From NCBI RefSeq assembly GCF_013373065.1, contig NZ_JABXIN010000012.1, forward strand, positions 62,001 to 126,000: a stretch of DNA of 64,000 bases. Reading direction: 5' to 3'. The stretch is from Algoriphagus sp. (GTDB lineage: Bacteria > Bacteroidota > Bacteroidia > Cytophagales > Cyclobacteriaceae). The notes beneath the pieces were generated by a model. That model was not told the DNA's origin. It saw only the letters and a program-made list of their open reading frames with translations, and made no database searches. A program made the position numbers and the translations under genes. Of this stretch, positions 45,675 through 54,933 are shown piece after piece (the stretch's first letter is position 1; each line of letters starts with the position of its first letter).

Positions 45675-45830
45675 AATACGATTTACGAAATACGAAATAC
45701 GAGGCTTTTTTGAGCTTTTGACCCTGAAACTTAATCTATTCGTAAATTCAAATAGATATTTCTTTGCGATTGAAAGTGGCTTTTGGAATGAGGTTCAAAA
45801 TCAGCTCGTGATTCGTACTTCGTATTTCTT
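45675..45830. repeat. Inverted ACGAAATACGA repeats in the trpB-trpA spacer
   Basis: AATACGATTTACGAAATACG with its continuation (45675-45703) is matched in inverse by ATTCGTACTTCGTATTTCTT (45811-45830), with one mismatch over about 17 bases. Transcribed, the arms could pair across a loop of about 107 bases within the operon mRNA. Confidence 0.65.
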
Positions 45831-45835
45831 AATTT

Positions 45836-47014
45836 TCAATATCCTCCCCATTTGATATACGTCTCCAGATCCTTGTCTCCTCGACCGGAAAGATTGATGA
45901 CGATCACATCGTCTTTTCGGTATTCGATCATATTCAAGGCATGGATTGCGTGTGCAGATTCGATAGCCGGGATGATTCCTTCCAATCGACTTAATTCAAT
46001 CCCTGCTTTCATGGCATCTTCATCCTCAACAGCCACAAATTCCGCCCGCCCCACGTCATATAAATGTGCATGTACGGGTCCAATTCCAGGGTAGTCTAAT
46101 CCTGCAGAAATAGAGTGTGGCTCGACTACTTGACCATCTTCCGTCTGCATCAAGATGGTTTTTGAACCATGCAAAATACCCGGCGTTCCCAAAACGGTGG
46201 TTGCCGCTGATTTTCCCGAACTCACTCCCAAACCTGCAGCTTCAGCAGCTACCAATCGAACTTCAGGAGTATTGTAATAATGGTAAAAAGCTCCCGCTGC
46301 ATTTGACCCTCCTCCGACACAGGCGATCACCAAATCGGGATTTTCCTGACCTTCTTTTTCCTGCAATTGCCATTTCATTTCCTCGGAAATTACGGATTGA
46401 AACCTGGCAACCATCTCGGGATAAGGATGCGGGCCGACAACGGATCCAATGATATAATGGGTATCAACTGGATTATTGATCCACTGCCGCATGGCCTCAT
46501 TGGTTGCGTCTTTTAGCGTCTTGGATCCGGAGGTCGCTGCAACAACGGTTGCTCCAAGAATTTTCATACGCTCTACATTTGGACGTTGTCGTTGAATATC
46601 CAGCTCTCCCATGTACACCGTACATTCCATGCCCATCAGAGCACATACCGTTGCAGTTGCCACTCCATGTTGGCCAGCGCCTGTTTCTGCGATGATTCGC
46701 TTCTTCCCCAGCTTCTTAGCCAGGATAATCTGACCGATGGTATTGTTGACTTTATGGGCACCGGTATGACAAAGATCTTCCCGCTTCAGATAGATCTTAG
46801 CACCGTACTTTTCTGATAATCGCTGTGCCAAATACAAAGGAGTCGGTCTTCCCACATAGTCTTTCAAAAGCATTCGAAACTCCTTTTGAAACTCAGGGCT
46901 TTCCATGATTGCCTCATAATTTTCTCGAAGCTCCTCCACATTCGGATGAAGCATTTCAGGAATATAGGCTCCTCCGAATTTGCCATAAAAGCCTCTTTCA
47001 TCCACTCTAATCAT
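45836..47014 (-). CDS. trpB: Tryptophan synthase beta chain
   Basis: 392 residues. PLP enzyme with the cofactor Lys in [27 protein letters not shown], the phosphate loop [12 protein letters not shown], and [14 protein letters not shown], all typical of TrpB1. It joins indole with serine. It begins 11 bases after trpF. The protein is full length. Confidence 0.97.
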   Translation of the reverse strand: MIRVDERGFYGKFGGAYIPEMLHPNVEELRENYEAIMESPEFQKEFRMLLKDYVGRPTPLYLAQRLSEKYGAKIYLKREDLCHTGAHKVNNTIGQIILAKKLGKKRIIAETGAGQHGVATATVCALMGMECTVYMGELDIQRQRPNVERMKILGATVVAATSGSKTLKDATNEAMRQWINNPVDTHYIIGSVVGPHPYPEMVARFQSVISEEMKWQLQEKEGQENPDLVIACVGGGSNAAGAFYHYYNTPEVRLVAAEAAGLGVSSGKSAATTVLGTPGILHGSKTILMQTEDGQVVEPHSISAGLDYPGIGPVHAHLYDVGRAEFVAVEDEDAMKAGIELSRLEGIIPAIESAHAIHALNMIEYRKDDVIVINLSGRGDKDLETYIKWGGY

Positions 47015-47025
47015 ATCTTGTCCAA

Positions 47026-47664
47026 TTAATTGACTTCCTCAAAAAGAAGTCTATGTTTAAATTCTTTCAGTTTCTCAATGTTTTTCAGCCCTGGTGCATC
47101 CTCAAATTTAGAATTGAGATCAACCCCTTCTAGTTGAGGAATTTCCTTTTGCAAAGCCTTTATTTCTGCAATACTTTCTTCATCCAATCCCCCGCTTAAA
47201 AGAAATTCTTTGTTGAAGGGATAAGTTTTCAAAAGCTCCCAATCAAATTTTCTCCCCGTGCCCCCATGTTTGGGACTAGCGGTGTCAAATAGAAATTTGC
47301 TAACATAAGGCAAAAAGCCCTCTAAATCTTCCCAGTTAATTTCACTTGCTACCGATACTACTTTCCACAATTCACAAGTAGATTTTTTAGATAGGTTTTT
47401 AACTAGTTCAATTCCTTCATTTCCGTGAAGTTGAATTGCAGAAAGATCAAAGAGTTGAACCTTTCTGAGAATTTCATCTAATGATTCATTCACAAAGACT
47501 CCAACCTTCTTGATTGGAAAATCCTTCAGTTCCTCCGCATATTCATCTGAAACATAACGGGGAGATTTGGGATAAAAAATCATCCCCATCCAGTCTGGAT
47601 TTACTTCTGAAATCAGACTCTGGATATTATCCGAATCCCGCATGCCACAGACTTTGATTTCCAT
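47026..47664 (-). CDS. trpF: Phosphoribosylanthranilate isomerase
   Basis: 212 residues. Opens [10 protein letters not shown] with the catalytic Cys, then [50 protein letters not shown] with the catalytic Asp, and [12 protein letters not shown]. It performs the Amadori rearrangement after TrpD. Its start overlaps the trpC stop (TGATG), so the two are translationally coupled. Confidence 0.96.
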   Translation of the reverse strand: MEIKVCGMRDSDNIQSLISEVNPDWMGMIFYPKSPRYVSDEYAEELKDFPIKKVGVFVNESLDEILRKVQLFDLSAIQLHGNEGIELVKNLSKKSTCELWKVVSVASEINWEDLEGFLPYVSKFLFDTASPKHGGTGRKFDWELLKTYPFNKEFLLSGGLDEESIAEIKALQKEIPQLEGVDLNSKFEDAPGLKNIEKLKEFKHRLLFEEVN

Positions 47665-48482
47665 CAGGCTTTTGATAAAGCTTCAGCTCCCAATAATCTT
47701 TTGTATTCCTTTATGAAATTATAGGCTGCTTGCTCAGGACGACTTGACTTCATGAAGTTTTCACCGATCAAAAACCCATCAAATCCAGCCTTATTAAGTT
47801 TTACAAGGGTATTCGGGTCAGAGATTCCGCTCTCAGAAATCTTTACAAAGGAAGATGGAATTTGATCCACCAAGCTCAAAGAGGTGTCAAGTGACACTTC
47901 AAATGTTTTTAAATTTCGGTTATTGATCCCAACCAAATCCACTCCATCGTTCAAGCTTTTTTTCAATTCTTCACCATCATGAACTTCCAGCAAAACTTCC
48001 AGCCCAAGACTTTTTGCGAAGTAAGCCAATGACTTTAGCTTCTCGGGTTCCAATGCTGCTGCAATCAAAAGCACACAATCGGCTCCAATGGATTTTGCCT
48101 CAATCAATTGATATTCATCCACTACAAAATCCTTTCGCAAAATTGGGCAAAAGTTGAATTTTCGAGCAGTCTTCAAATCTTCATTGGATCCCCCGAAGTA
48201 TTCCTTATCGGTTAAAATGGAAAGTGCTGAAGCGCCTGCTTGCATATAGCCAATACTCACTGTTTCGACCAGAGCATTTCCATTAATCAAGCCTTTAGAT
48301 GGGGACTTTCGTTTGAATTCAGCTATAATTCCTGATTTTTCAGGATGCTGAATATATTTTTTCATGGATACCACCTGACCTTCGAAAAAGATGCTTTTTT
48401 CCAAAAGCTTTACTGGAATTAAGCTTTTCCGCTCCTCAACCTCTTTGTATTTATCTGCAATTATTTTTTCTAAAATATTCAT
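47664..48482 (-). CDS. trpC: Indole-3-glycerol phosphate synthase
   Basis: 272 residues. TIM barrel with catalytic Lys in IAEFKRKSPSKG, ALSILTDKEYFGGS, CPILRKDFVVDEYQL, the Glu in LEVLLEVHDGEEL, GINNRNLKTFEV and ISESGI. It is the stand-alone form, not fused to TrpF. It starts 9 bases after trpD and overlaps trpF by one base. Confidence 0.96.
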   Translation of the reverse strand: MNILEKIIADKYKEVEERKSLIPVKLLEKSIFFEGQVVSMKKYIQHPEKSGIIAEFKRKSPSKGLINGNALVETVSIGYMQAGASALSILTDKEYFGGSNEDLKTARKFNFCPILRKDFVVDEYQLIEAKSIGADCVLLIAAALEPEKLKSLAYFAKSLGLEVLLEVHDGEELKKSLNDGVDLVGINNRNLKTFEVSLDTSLSLVDQIPSSFVKISESGISDPNTLVKLNKAGFDGFLIGENFMKSSRPEQAAYNFIKEYKRLLGAEALSKA

Positions 48483-48491
48483 AAGTAACTC

Positions 48492-49502
48492 TTAATTAAA
48501 CGAAACTGAAGTTTTGGGATTAACCAATCCATTAAAGACATCCAATGCTTTCCCACCTAATAAAACTTCTTCTGCCTTAGCTACCGCATTTTCAAAAGAA
48601 AGCGAAGGATCCGCTGTCACCAAGGCTGCTGCCGAATTTGCCAGAACCACCTGATTTTGAGCTTTGGTACCTTTTCCTTTCAAGATGGATTCAAAGATTT
48701 TTGCTGACTCCTCTACTGTAGCTCCTCCTTTTATTTCGGATGCCTTCAGCGTAGAAAGACCGATTTGCTCTGGCTTGTACAATTTTTCTCCAGTATTTGA
48801 AATCATCTTGAAATCACCTGTCAAAGAAATCTCATCATAGCCATCTAAGGAATGTAAAATCGAAAACTGGGCATCAGATTCCTGATACAAATAGGCGTAA
48901 AGCCGGGCCAACTCAAGACTGAATACTCCAACCAATTGCTTCCGCGGAAAGCTTGGATTTACCATAGGGCCAAGCATATTGAAAAAGGTTTTGACCCCTA
49001 ATTCCTTTCGCACTGGAGCGACATTTTTCATTGCAGGATGGAATAAAGGCGCATGCAAAAAGCAAATTCCTGCCTCATCCAAAGAACGACGAATTTCATC
49101 AATATTATTGGTGAATTCGTAGCCAAAATACGCTAGAAGATTGGATGAACCACAGATAGAAGAAACCCCTGTATTTCCATGCTTAGCAACATTTTGACCC
49201 GCACCGGCCACAATAAAAGATGAAAGTGTAGAAATATTGAAAGTATCTTTCCCATCGCCACCGGTTCCGCACAGATCCATCGCATCGTATTCAGAAATTT
49301 CTACTGGAATACACAGTTCCAACATCGCTTCTCTAAAGCCACGCAACTCTTCGACCGTAATACTACGCATCAAATACACTGTCATAAAAGCAGCGATTTG
49401 ACTGGAATTATAACCACCTGTTGCAATATTTTTTAATACTTCCCGAGCTTGATCCTGTGAGAGGGTTTTATGCTCGATCAATTGATTTAATATTTCTTTC
49501 AT
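48492..49502 (-). CDS. trpD: Anthranilate phosphoribosyltransferase
   Basis: 336 residues. The PRPP-binding signature DLCGTGGDGKDTFNIST lies near residue 80, VAKHGNTGVSSICGSS follows, and MKNVAPVRKELGVKTFFNMLGP completes the anthranilate site. It is the stand-alone form. It starts 31 bases after trpG. A full-length family member. Confidence 0.97.
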   Translation of the reverse strand: MKEILNQLIEHKTLSQDQAREVLKNIATGGYNSSQIAAFMTVYLMRSITVEELRGFREAMLELCIPVEISEYDAMDLCGTGGDGKDTFNISTLSSFIVAGAGQNVAKHGNTGVSSICGSSNLLAYFGYEFTNNIDEIRRSLDEAGICFLHAPLFHPAMKNVAPVRKELGVKTFFNMLGPMVNPSFPRKQLVGVFSLELARLYAYLYQESDAQFSILHSLDGYDEISLTGDFKMISNTGEKLYKPEQIGLSTLKASEIKGGATVEESAKIFESILKGKGTKAQNQVVLANSAAALVTADPSLSFENAVAKAEEVLLGGKALDVFNGLVNPKTSVSFN

Positions 49503-49533
49503 ACTCTTCTTTCTTATCGATTTTCAACTTCTA

Positions 49534-50100
49534 TCAGGATTCCAGCCAGTTTTTAATGATTTGGACACCATGTTCGGTCAAGATACTTTCCGGATGAAAC
49601 TGAACCCCTCGAACCGCAAATCGCTTATGCCTAACCGCCATGATTTGATGATCGGCTGTTCGGGCAATTACTTCCAAATCCGGGGATAAAGTTTCTTCAT
49701 TGATCACCCAAGAATGGTATCTACCAATTTGAAATGATTCTGGAATACCTTCAAACAGCAAATCCCTTTCCACTTTTACTTGCGAAGCAACTCCATGAAG
49801 AACCTCAGAAAGATTAATCAAACTACCACCAAATGCTTCTCCAATAGCTTGATGACCTAAGCAAACCCCCAAAATGGATTTTTCTGAAGAATACATCTTT
49901 AGTAATTCCGGCATTATTCCCGCTTCGGACGGAATTCCAGGACCTGGTGAAAGTAGGATTTTATCATAAGAAGCCACTTCTTCCAGACTGATTTTATCAT
50001 TCCGAAAAATATCCATTTGCTGCCCATACCCCAATTGCCTGATAATATATACCAGATTATAGGTGAAGGAGTCGTAATTATCGAGGACTAGAATTTTCAT
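49534..50100 (-). CDS. trpG: Anthranilate synthase component II (glutamine amidotransferase)
   Basis: 188 residues. VLDNYDSFTYNLV at the start, LSPGPGIPSEAG, nucleophile Cys in LGVCLGHQAIGEAFGG, and VRGVQFHPESILTEHG. It releases ammonia from glutamine for TrpE. It overlaps the trpE stop by 4 bases (ATGA). It could also serve 4-amino-4-deoxychorismate synthesis, as in other bacteria with one such subunit. Confidence 0.95.
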   Translation of the reverse strand: MKILVLDNYDSFTYNLVYIIRQLGYGQQMDIFRNDKISLEEVASYDKILLSPGPGIPSEAGIMPELLKMYSSEKSILGVCLGHQAIGEAFGGSLINLSEVLHGVASQVKVERDLLFEGIPESFQIGRYHSWVINEETLSPDLEVIARTADHQIMAVRHKRFAVRGVQFHPESILTEHGVQIIKNWLES

Positions 50101-51509
50101 ATTTCTTCCGCTGCTCTTAATGCTACCCTTAACGCTTCCAACTTATTCGCCACTTCCTGTAACTCGGATGGGATGGAGCTTTTGGCAACGACTCCTGCAC
50201 CTGCTTGGAATCGCAATTGATTGTTTTCAGACACAAAAGACCGGATCAAGATGGCGTGATTGAAATCTCCGTTAAATCCCAAATAACCAATGGCTCCTCC
50301 ATAGAATTGTCTACTGGTATTTTCCAATTCATCAATCAATTCCATGGCTCGGTATTTTGGAGCTCCTGACAAGGTACCTGCCGGAAAGGTATCGGCCACC
50401 AATTGAAGTGGATTAGCCCCTTCTGCCAATTGACCCGTCACTTTGGAAACGAGGTGGATCACATGAGAATAATATTGGATTTCCTTGAAGACCTCAACTT
50501 CCACTAAATCAGAGGATCTGGATAAATCATTTCGCGCTAAGTCCACCAACATTACATGCTCTGAATTCTCCTTAGGGTCATCGTAGAGCTTACGAGCCAA
50601 CTCCGCATCCTCAGCATCATTGCCTGTGCGTCGAAAGGTGCCTGCAATAGGATAAATCGTAGCTTTTCGGTTTTTGACTACAATCTGGGCTTCGGGTGAA
50701 CTCCCAAAAACCTTGAATGAACCGTAATCAAAATAAAACAAATAAGGCGATGGATTGACCGAACGAAGTGCTCGATACACATTGAATTCATCTCCTTTGA
50801 ATGCTGTTGTAAAGCGTCTTGATAATACAATCTGAAAGACATCTCCTCGAAAACAATGCTCCCGACCTTGATTTAAAATTTTCAGGAATTCTTCATCGCT
50901 GTAATTGGAAATCTCCTCTCCCACAGTTTTGAAGGAATAAGCCGGAATATTTTTATTGTTGAGCAACGTTTCGATTTCTGAAATGTATTCTTGATTTTTT
51001 GCCCCAGCTACCCGGTGTTCGAAGAGATACAATTCATTTTTATAATGGTCCACCACGATGATATTCTGATACATCGCATAGTACATCATAGGGGTATCAT
51101 TCGGCTGAGTTTTGCTCAACTTGATATCTTCAAACCACCCAACTGTATCGTATTGAATGTATCCAAAAAGTCCATTGGTACTGAACTTAAATTTATCTGG
51201 AGTCGGATCGAATTTATTCCCAAAAGCCCGAAGAGAATCCATCAAAGACTTTTTTGAACCGACTTCGTACTGAATCTCCTCCCCATCAGGAAGCTTTTCG
51301 GTGATCTTGCCTCCATTGAAGGAAAATGTAGCTAATGGATTAAAGCAGATATACGAATAACTATTTTCCTGACCGTGGTAATCAGAACTTTCCAACAAAA
51401 TCGGATTGGCAAAACGGTCCCGAATCTGCAGGTAAATACTAACTGGAGTGATCGTATCAGCCAATCGCTTTCGGAACGTCGTCAGAATAGGAAATTTTAC
51501 GTGGTTCAT
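50097..51509 (-). CDS. trpE: Anthranilate synthase component I
   Basis: 470 residues. The N-terminal LLES motif (FANPILLESSDY) is the tryptophan feedback site. The chorismate-binding domain has EEFLKILNQGREHCFRGDVF, VLSRRFTT, PSPYLFYFDYG, GSSPEAQ, YPIAGTFRRTG, ARNDLSRSSD and FPAGTLSGAPK. The feedback motif and the leader with Trp codons favour TrpE over PabB. It starts 19 bases past the attenuator T run. Confidence 0.96.
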   Translation of the reverse strand: MNHVKFPILTTFRKRLADTITPVSIYLQIRDRFANPILLESSDYHGQENSYSYICFNPLATFSFNGGKITEKLPDGEEIQYEVGSKKSLMDSLRAFGNKFDPTPDKFKFSTNGLFGYIQYDTVGWFEDIKLSKTQPNDTPMMYYAMYQNIIVVDHYKNELYLFEHRVAGAKNQEYISEIETLLNNKNIPAYSFKTVGEEISNYSDEEFLKILNQGREHCFRGDVFQIVLSRRFTTAFKGDEFNVYRALRSVNPSPYLFYFDYGSFKVFGSSPEAQIVVKNRKATIYPIAGTFRRTGNDAEDAELARKLYDDPKENSEHVMLVDLARNDLSRSSDLVEVEVFKEIQYYSHVIHLVSKVTGQLAEGANPLQLVADTFPAGTLSGAPKYRAMELIDELENTSRQFYGGAIGYLGFNGDFNHAILIRSFVSENNQLRFQAGAGVVAKSSIPSELQEVANKLEALRVALRAAEEI

Positions 51510-51528
51510 TTTGAAATTTTTTAAACAT

Positions 51529-51560
51529 AAAAAAAGGCTTACCGGGAAATCCAGTAAGCC
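51529..51560 (-). terminator. trp attenuator terminator and competing antiterminator
   Basis: On the minus strand GGCTTACTGG pairs with CCGGTAAGCC (one T-G) around ATTTC, followed by T7, only 20 bases before trpE. The first arm (51552-51560) can instead pair with CAGCAAGCC at 51603-51595 in the leader ORF (8 of 9 positions), which would prevent the terminator. Confidence 0.9.
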
Positions 51561-51585
51561 ATTTTATATTCATTGCAACTCAAAT

Positions 51586-51663
51586 TTAGGCAAGGGCTTG
51601 CTGTACTTTCCCGGGGAAAGAATTCAAATGCCACCACCAATATTTGTTTGTTGTTGTTTTCAT
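51586..51663 (-). CDS. trpL: trp operon leader peptide
   Basis: A 25-codon ORF, beginning M-K-T-T-T-N-K-Y and followed by three consecutive TGG Trp codons (residues 9-11, 51639-51631), ending QQALA and TAA. It stands just after a consensus promoter and before the attenuator hairpin, in front of trpE. Ribosome stalling at the Trp codons under Trp starvation would favour the antiterminator (51603-51595 with 51560-51552). The leader transcript must begin only a few bases before the ATG, so no Shine-Dalgarno site is expected. Confidence 0.9.
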   Translation of the reverse strand: MKTTTNKYWWWHLNSFPGKVQQALA

Positions 51664-51673
51664 AAGTCTGTGA

Positions 51674-51702
51674 CAAATTTAGAAAGGGATTGGAATTGTC
51701 AA
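51674..51702 (-). promoter_or_regulatory. trp operon promoter
   Basis: On the minus strand TTG (51702-51700), 18 bases, then TAAATTTG (51681-51674), matching TTG-N19-TAnnTTTG within one base of spacing. It lies 10 bases before the leader ATG. Confidence 0.75.
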
Positions 51703-51726
51703 AGCCCATTCCTAAAATTTATCGCC

Positions 51727-51734
51727 TATTTTTG
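51727..51734 (+). promoter_or_regulatory. Possible -7 element for the small acidic protein gene
   Basis: TATTTTTG matches TAnnTTTG and lies 22 bases before the ATG; no TTG is found 19 bases upstream. Confidence 0.35.
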
Positions 51735-51756
51735 AAAAAAAATTAATCGATCCCAC

Positions 51757-51984
51757 ATGGCCAAGGCAATCACTCAGTATTTCAAGCGAATTTTTGACGA
51801 TTACCAAGTTTTGGTACAAGTGAATCCAGAGGACTTCACGGGTATCGAACTGATCGTACACCCTGATGGGAAAATTGAAAAGACTGAGATGGAATTTGAT
51901 GAAGAGATATTTGAGGACCTAGAAGAAGATGAATTTCAACCCTGCAGTCCTTTGGAATTTCAACTTCTTTTGGCGAAGGCCTAA
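51757..51984 (+). CDS. Small acidic conserved-looking protein of unknown function
   Basis: 75 residues. Basic N-terminus (MAKAITQYFKRIFDDY), a central strand (YQVLVQVNPEDFTGIELIVHP), then a strongly acidic stretch (EEIFEDLEEDEFQP) and a C-terminal helix. It begins with ATG and a plausible -7 element and is divergent from the trp operon with 93 bases between the leader ATG and this start. I do not recognise the family. Codon use looks like that of its neighbours, so it is likely a real gene. Confidence 0.7.
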   Translation: MAKAITQYFKRIFDDYQVLVQVNPEDFTGIELIVHPDGKIEKTEMEFDEEIFEDLEEDEFQPCSPLEFQLLLAKA

Positions 51985-52005
51985 TCAGAAAGTTATCGAA
52001 TCTTT

Positions 52006-52052
52006 GTCAACCTGAGCGGAGTCGAAGGGTCCTCGACTCCGCTCGGACTGAC
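52006..52052. repeat. Intergenic palindrome, CTCGACTCCGCTC family, copy 2
   Basis: GTCA-CTGAGCGGAGTCGA-GG, two-base loop, CC-CGACTCCGCTC-ACTGAC: a nearly perfect hairpin of about 20 bp between the small acidic gene and the convergent peptidase gene. It shares its core with 42027-42085. Confidence 0.8.
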
Positions 52053-52105
52053 AAGTAATTACTTTATGGGAAGCGCGAAGTGGGATAAAAAATTTCCCCA
52101 AAAAA

Positions 52106-53740
52106 TCACTTCTTCATATACCCATCTCTGATCGCTTTAAACTCAGAACCTTCTTTCCAATTGGGCCATTGAATGGAGTTTGAAATGTTTTGTCCGACGT
52201 TGTAAAGCAATTGCACGTCATCTACAGCACCCTCTAAGTTCCATCGGCCCGGATCATATTCATCCGATGGTTTGTGATAATATTCCATCGTATAATTGTC
52301 TTCCATTTCCATCCCATATTCCTTCCCCTTTTCTTCGTGGTCTACCCCATTTTGAAAGTACAAGGCAGGTACGCCTACTTTTGCAAAATTGAAATGATCC
52401 GAACGGAAATAATAGCCGGCAACAGGGTTAGGGTCAGGCGCGGCATAGCGTCCTTGCTTTTCCAATTCAACTTCCAACAAATCTTCCATCTCAGACTGTC
52501 CTTTCCCAATCACGGAAACATCCCGCATTTTCCCATAAGGATTCACCCCATCAATATTGATATTGGCAACGGTTTTATCCACTGGATAAATTGGATTTTG
52601 TGCGTAGAAAGCAGAACCTAACAATCCTTGCTCCTCAGCAGTCACCGCCAAGAAAACAACAGTCCGTTTTGGCGCCTTCGACTCATGAAAAGCCTTTGCT
52701 AAGGCCAACAAGGCAGCTGTTCCTGAAGCATTGTCCAAGGCTCCATTGTAGATGCTATCACCTGTTTCATCCGGTTTTCCGATTCCAAAATGATCCCAAT
52801 GTGCCGAATAAATTACATATTCTTCAGGACGTTCCGTTCCGGTGATTTTTGCAACCACATTTTTGGAAGCATTGTAAGTTGCTTTGACCGTCATGGACGA
52901 ACTTGCAGTCAAGCCCAATGGAATAGCTTCAAAATCTGCCTTTCTGGCTTTTGCCAACAACTCCCGCTCATTGAGACCTGCCATTTCAAAAAGCTTGTTT
53001 GCTGTAGGAAGCGTAACCCACCCTTCGATCGCTAGCTTATAGCCCTCTTTTCCACGATCATCCAAGTACAATTTGGAGGCATTCCAAGAATTTTGAATCA
53101 CATTAAAGCCATAACCTGCAGGAATGGTATTATGAACTATCAGACACCCCAAAGCTCCTTGACGAATAGCCTCTTCATATTTGTAGGTCCATCGTCCATA
53201 GTAGGTCATGGTATTCCCTTTGAAAAATGAAGCATCTTCGGTTCCAAATCCCGGGTCATTCACTAAAACCACGACGATCTTTCCTTTCACATCGATGTTT
53301 TTATAATCATCCCAACCATATTCAGGAGCTACGATCCCAAAACCGGCAAAAACAAGCTCAGCATCTTGAAAAGCGATGGCAGAATCTGTTCGTTGAGTCC
53401 AAAAAACATAATCTTTTAGCCCCTCCAATGTCAGAGATTCTTTGGAAGATTTAATTTCCATCGATGGAGCAGCCTCTGTAAATACTGAAACCAAAGGAAC
53501 ATCCTGAATGTAGGAATCACCATTTCCGGGCTCCAAACCATAAGATTCAAATTCATGAACCAAAAAATCAATCGTCTTCTTTTCTCCTTCCGAAAAAGGC
53601 ATTCGACCTTCAAAATAATCCGAAGACAAACTATCAATAAGTGGCTCAAGATCAGAAACCTGAAATTGATAGGGCTTTTCAGGACTACAGGCTACCCAAG
53701 CAAGTAGGGAGGCAAGAAGAAATAAGTTAATTCGTTTCAT
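52106..53740 (-). CDS. M28 family aminopeptidase lipoprotein with PA domain
   Basis: 544 residues. A lipoprotein signal ends in LLAWVAC (Cys at 18). A PA-type insert lies at about 135-260 (YKYEEAIRQGALGCLIVHN). The M28 zinc site follows: His and Asp in IYSAHWDHFG, bridging Asp in GALDNASGTAALLAL, the Glu pair in TAEEQGLLGS, Asp in NINIDGVN, and His near the end (MEYYHKPSDEYD). It is an exported aminopeptidase, probably on the outer membrane, involved in peptide use. Single gene. Confidence 0.92.
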   Translation of the reverse strand: MKRINLFLLASLLAWVACSPEKPYQFQVSDLEPLIDSLSSDYFEGRMPFSEGEKKTIDFLVHEFESYGLEPGNGDSYIQDVPLVSVFTEAAPSMEIKSSKESLTLEGLKDYVFWTQRTDSAIAFQDAELVFAGFGIVAPEYGWDDYKNIDVKGKIVVVLVNDPGFGTEDASFFKGNTMTYYGRWTYKYEEAIRQGALGCLIVHNTIPAGYGFNVIQNSWNASKLYLDDRGKEGYKLAIEGWVTLPTANKLFEMAGLNERELLAKARKADFEAIPLGLTASSSMTVKATYNASKNVVAKITGTERPEEYVIYSAHWDHFGIGKPDETGDSIYNGALDNASGTAALLALAKAFHESKAPKRTVVFLAVTAEEQGLLGSAFYAQNPIYPVDKTVANINIDGVNPYGKMRDVSVIGKGQSEMEDLLEVELEKQGRYAAPDPNPVAGYYFRSDHFNFAKVGVPALYFQNGVDHEEKGKEYGMEMEDNYTMEYYHKPSDEYDPGRWNLEGAVDDVQLLYNVGQNISNSIQWPNWKEGSEFKAIRDGYMKK

Positions 53741-53840
53741 AGCTCTAGAGAATAATTAGCAGGTAGTAAGCTACATAAAATTTGAATTTGGAGATAATTT
53801 TTAAAAAATTAGAGCTAGATAAAAACCTTCACTTTTTAAA

Positions 53841-54914
53841 ATGAAAATCGCAATCATCATTATTTCAATCATTCATGGGCTAATCCATCTCCTCGGTTTT
53901 TTGAAAGCCTTTAAACTTGCAGAAATCTACCAATTAAAACAGCCCATTTCTACCTTGGCAGGTGGGTTTTGGTTATTGGCAAGCGTCCTCTTTTTGGCTT
54001 TTGCACTTATTACTTATCTGGAAAAATCCATCACTGGATATCTAGGTCTAGTTGCCATTATTTTATCCCAGATTTTAATTTTCACAGTTTGGCAGGATGC
54101 AAAATTCGGAAGCTTGGCGAATCTTTTTTTGCTATTAGTTTCCATCCAAATGATTTTCTATGCGATTTGGGAGCAAAAACTAACTCGCGAAAAATCCGAT
54201 TTCATTAACAAAATGGAAGCTGTAGAATTGCGCAAAGTTCAAGAGGCTCCAGCTATTATTCAAAAGTGGCTAAACAGGATTGGATTTGATGAAAATCACT
54301 CCATGATATCAGCTGAAATTCATCAGCTCGCCCAAATGAAAATGAAACCTGACCAGGAGGATTGGAAAAAGGCAACCGCGTATCAAATCAGTCGAATAAA
54401 TTCTCCTGCCTTTCATTGGGAAGTAAAAATGGAAATGATGCCCGGATTGACCATTTATGGAAGAGATCAATTTTTAGAGGGGAAAGGAGAAATGCTCATT
54501 CGACTGGGGGCAATTCTTTCCATTGTTGACGAAAAAGGGTCGAAAATTGATAAGGGAAGTCTACAACGGTTACTTGGAGAATTGGTTTGGATACCAAGCT
54601 TGGCACTTCATCCTCAGGTTTCATGGAAAGAACTTGACGATCATTCCTTAGAGGGAAGTCTGAAGGTAGGCAAAACAACAGGAAAGGGTATCTTTTACTT
54701 CAATGAGGACGGGGATTTCACAAAGTTTGAAGCGCTTCGATATTATGAAAACAAACCCGAATCAAACCGATTTCCTTGGATCCTAACCGTAAAAGAATAT
54801 CGAGATTGGGATGGAATTAGAATTCCAAATCACATGGAAGCCACTTGGATCCTACCTGACGGAGATTGGACTTGGCTAGATCTAAAAATCACCTCATTAA
54901 AATATTCCTACTGA
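53841..54914 (+). CDS. DUF6544-like protein with N-terminal membrane helices
   Basis: 357 residues. Four membrane helices in the first 115 residues (IIIISIIHGLIHLLGF onwards), then a cytoplasmic or periplasmic beta-rich domain: FHWEVKMEMMPGLTIYGRDQF, KGEMLIRLGAILSIVDEKG, GELVWIPSLALHP, and FPWILTVKEYRDWDGIRIPNHMEATW. This layout resembles the DUF6544 (formerly DUF6920) family of unknown function. The assignment is by pattern. It lies alone between the peptidase gene and Hsp20. Confidence 0.6.
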   Translation: MKIAIIIISIIHGLIHLLGFLKAFKLAEIYQLKQPISTLAGGFWLLASVLFLAFALITYLEKSITGYLGLVAIILSQILIFTVWQDAKFGSLANLFLLLVSIQMIFYAIWEQKLTREKSDFINKMEAVELRKVQEAPAIIQKWLNRIGFDENHSMISAEIHQLAQMKMKPDQEDWKKATAYQISRINSPAFHWEVKMEMMPGLTIYGRDQFLEGKGEMLIRLGAILSIVDEKGSKIDKGSLQRLLGELVWIPSLALHPQVSWKELDDHSLEGSLKVGKTTGKGIFYFNEDGDFTKFEALRYYENKPESNRFPWILTVKEYRDWDGIRIPNHMEATWILPDGDWTWLDLKITSLKYSY

Positions 54915-54933
54915 TCACTTTTTTTTGATGCTA

